The position numbers and the translations under genes were made by a program. From contig CALZJY010000112.1 in assembly GCA_945787925.1 (NCBI GenBank), positions 1 through 6,721 of the forward strand: DNA of 6,721 nucleotides. Reading direction: 5' to 3'. The notes below the pieces were generated by a model that was not told where the DNA came from, did not search any database, and saw nothing but the letters and a program-made list of their open reading frames with translations. Positions 5,577 through 6,721 of this stretch are shown in pieces (positions within the stretch are counted from its first letter, which is position 1; every line of letters begins with the position of its first letter). This DNA is from an uncultured Anaerosporobacter sp. Lineage in GTDB: Bacteria; Bacillota; Clostridia; Lachnospirales; Lachnospiraceae.

Positions 5577-6463
5577 TTATACCTTAATTTGGTAAATGAA
5601 TTGTCTTGCCATACAGATCGTGACTGCAAAATATTCTGGAACGACAAGCTTTTCCATGTCCCGGTCTCCATGGGTCGCAAGCCATCCAAGCCGTACGATG
5701 CGGCGGAGCAGTACAAACATAGGCGCCAACATCCGTTCCTCTCTCGTAAGCGGACGTATGGAGGAATATCCATTCAGTAAGGTGGGTAACAGCTCGGCCA
5801 CCTCAGCCCCACATTCCACCAACGTACAACCAAGATCATAAAGATACCAGCCATAACCGCAATCGGTAAAATCCAGGATTTGCATCACGCCATCCTTTAC
5901 GATGATATTGCTCCTATGTAAATCTGCATGAATCATCCCATAATGACAAGGACCTTTTCCAAACCGACGAAGCACATCCTCCATCTTCTTAATCGCACGC
6001 TCTAAGATCCTAGTCGTTTTCCCATCCAGCTCCCGGTAGTCATGCCAGTCGCCAAAATCCTTCCGATCTCATACATTTCCTCCTTCTGTCGGTTCCTTCT
6101 GCCCTGCCCAAGCAAGCCCCCTTCTAAAAAAGAAAACAGGCAACAGACATAATTCCCCGGCCTCCCTGGAATGGTCATCCACTGCAATAACTCTCCATCT
6201 CGACCCTCATATACTTTGGGCAGCACAAGGGAGGTATCCTTCCGTATTTCCTGCATCCATAAAAGCTCGCTTAATACTTCCTCCCTTCTATGGTACCCCG
6301 GGCGGTTTACACGCAACACATATTGGGTATCGTCCTGTGCCTGTATGAAGAAGGCATAATTCTCCGAATACTTGATCAAGTTTACATCGGGCTGTTCATA
6401 AAAAGGATACCGCTTACAGATCCATTCCCTTACCGTCTTCGTTATTAGCTCTTTCTGTGTCAT
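5577..6463 (-). pseudogene. Frameshifted aminoglycoside/choline kinase-type phosphotransferase
   Basis: Two frames together make one kinase-like protein. The first (6463-6002, 153 codons) is an N-lobe: INLIKYSEN-like VNLIKYSENYAFF, then QYVLRVNRPGY with the ATP-binding Lys/Arg strand, and PKVYEGRDG. It stops at TAG 6004-6002. The second frame opens after 6069 and runs DFGDWHDYREL, then HYGMIHADLHRSNI with the catalytic HxDxxxxN motif and ILDFTDCGYGWYLYDLG with the metal-binding Asp, to the stop at 5577. The total of 887 bases is one short of a multiple of three, and one extra base near the GGATTTT at 6063-6057 would give about 295 residues. The stretch between the lobes is also short compared with relatives and lacks the usual A-x-LH helix, suggesting a deletion. 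Members phosphorylate varied small molecules, so the substrate is unknown. All catalytic motifs are intact, so the damage is recent or an error. Confidence 0.8.
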
Positions 6464-6532
6464 GCGCTCCCCCCTTTACCTCAATCTTTTTTGTTTTTAT
6501 AAAGAACAAAGTAACGCAATTTCCTGTGCAAC

Positions 6533-6566
6533 AAAAAAGGCACCTGCCATCCTGACAAGCACCTTT
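6533..6566 (-). terminator. Intrinsic terminator just downstream of a strong promoter
   Basis: On the minus strand AAAGGTGCTTGTC (6566-6554), loop AGGAT, GGCAGGTGCCTTT (6548-6536) form a 13-bp stem with four G-U pairs, ending in a T6 tract (6538-6533). On the plus strand the wobbles become A-C mismatches, so it works only in the minus direction. It could end both the upstream gene and the transcript starting near 6584, or act as an attenuator for the phosphotransferase gene. Confidence 0.75.
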
Positions 6567-6590
6567 GCTTTCTTCTCTTTATTTACGTGT

Positions 6591-6619
6591 AGTATAGACC
6601 TCTGCAAAACTGATGTCAA
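6591..6619 (-). promoter_or_regulatory. Near-consensus sigma-A promoter
   Basis: TTGACA (6619-6614), 17-base spacer, TATACT (6596-6591), 11 of 12 consensus positions. The start near 6584 is about 18 bases before the terminator stem at 6566. The next gene is the phosphotransferase at 6463. Confidence 0.8.
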
Positions 6620-6645
6620 TACACACGGACGTTTTCATCACTTTC

Positions 6646-6721
6646 CTATGTCATGGGATTCGTTTTCTTTACATATCGGTCTAGTTCTCGCAAGAATAAA
6701 AGGACAAATGGAAGTGCCGTA
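6646..6721 (-). CDS. 3' end of an unidentified gene, cut by the window edge
   Basis: A minus-strand frame open from the window edge encodes 24 residues, ALPFVLLFLRELDRYVKKTN and a few more, ending at TAG 6648-6646. A hydrophobic stretch followed by a charged tail looks like the C-terminus of a membrane-associated protein. The other two frames also stay open for part of this short span, so the call rests on composition alone. No terminator lies between its stop and the promoter at 6619. Confidence 0.35.
   Translation of the reverse strand, partial: TALPFVLLFLRELDRYVKKTNPMT

Noticed and set aside
5418..5780. 120-codon plus-strand open frame
   Set aside because: It lies opposite the T-box leader and the phosphotransferase C-lobe and has no recognisable protein features.
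6497..6550. 17-codon reading MAGAFFVAQEIALLCSL as a possible leader peptide for the phosphotransferase
   Set aside because: Its ATG lies in the terminator loop and the nearest purine-rich site is about 11 bases away and in the stem; worth a look only if the attenuator is confirmed.
1..6721. Insertion sequences, CRISPR arrays, tRNA or rRNA genes
   Set aside because: No transposase motif, terminal inverted repeats with target duplications, regularly spaced repeats or cloverleaf were seen.

Overview
The window looks like chromosomal DNA of a low-to-moderate GC Firmicute, most likely Clostridia (Lachnospiraceae-like). The reasons are strong AGGAGG-type ribosome binding sites, hairpin-plus-U-tract terminators, a T-box leader on an aminoacyl-tRNA synthetase gene, a Streptococcus/Clostridium-style TrpRS and a clostridial Cys-rich Lgt. 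This assignment rests on motif memory, not on a search. Every gene I can support lies on the minus strand, so transcription runs from high to low coordinates.

Right part (about 5577-6721): the 3' end of an unidentified gene (stop at 6646); a near-consensus promoter (TTGACA-17-TATACT) that runs almost at once into an intrinsic terminator; then an aminoglycoside/choline-kinase-type phosphotransferase gene. Its kinase N-lobe and catalytic C-lobe are in different frames, so as given it is a pseudogene or carries a sequence error.

Central part (about 2431-5573): a promoter, a Trp T-box leader (specifier UGG) with a strong terminator, and trpS. After an intercistronic stem-loop comes a Na+/amino-acid symporter of the AGCS (alanine/glycine carrier) family, closed by a strong terminator. 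No promoter is evident between trpS and the symporter, so both may answer to uncharged tRNA-Trp.

Left-central part (about 450-2390): a soluble methyl-accepting chemotaxis protein gene with a possible sigma-28-type promoter, then lgt with its own extended -10 promoter and a clear terminator.

Left end (1-450): after the lgt terminator, a new promoter leads through a remnant of a small single-pass membrane protein ORF. Next come a terminator and a set of mutually exclusive pairings reaching the ribosome binding site, and then the start of an ABC ATPase (ABC-F-like Walker A region) whose first codons are out of frame by one base.

The most interesting material is at the two ends. The left-end leader has the layout of a combined transcription/translation attenuator. 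The two terminators at opposite ends share a 20-base sequence with one mismatch, each ahead of a broken gene. The core genes are ordinary housekeeping or motility genes.
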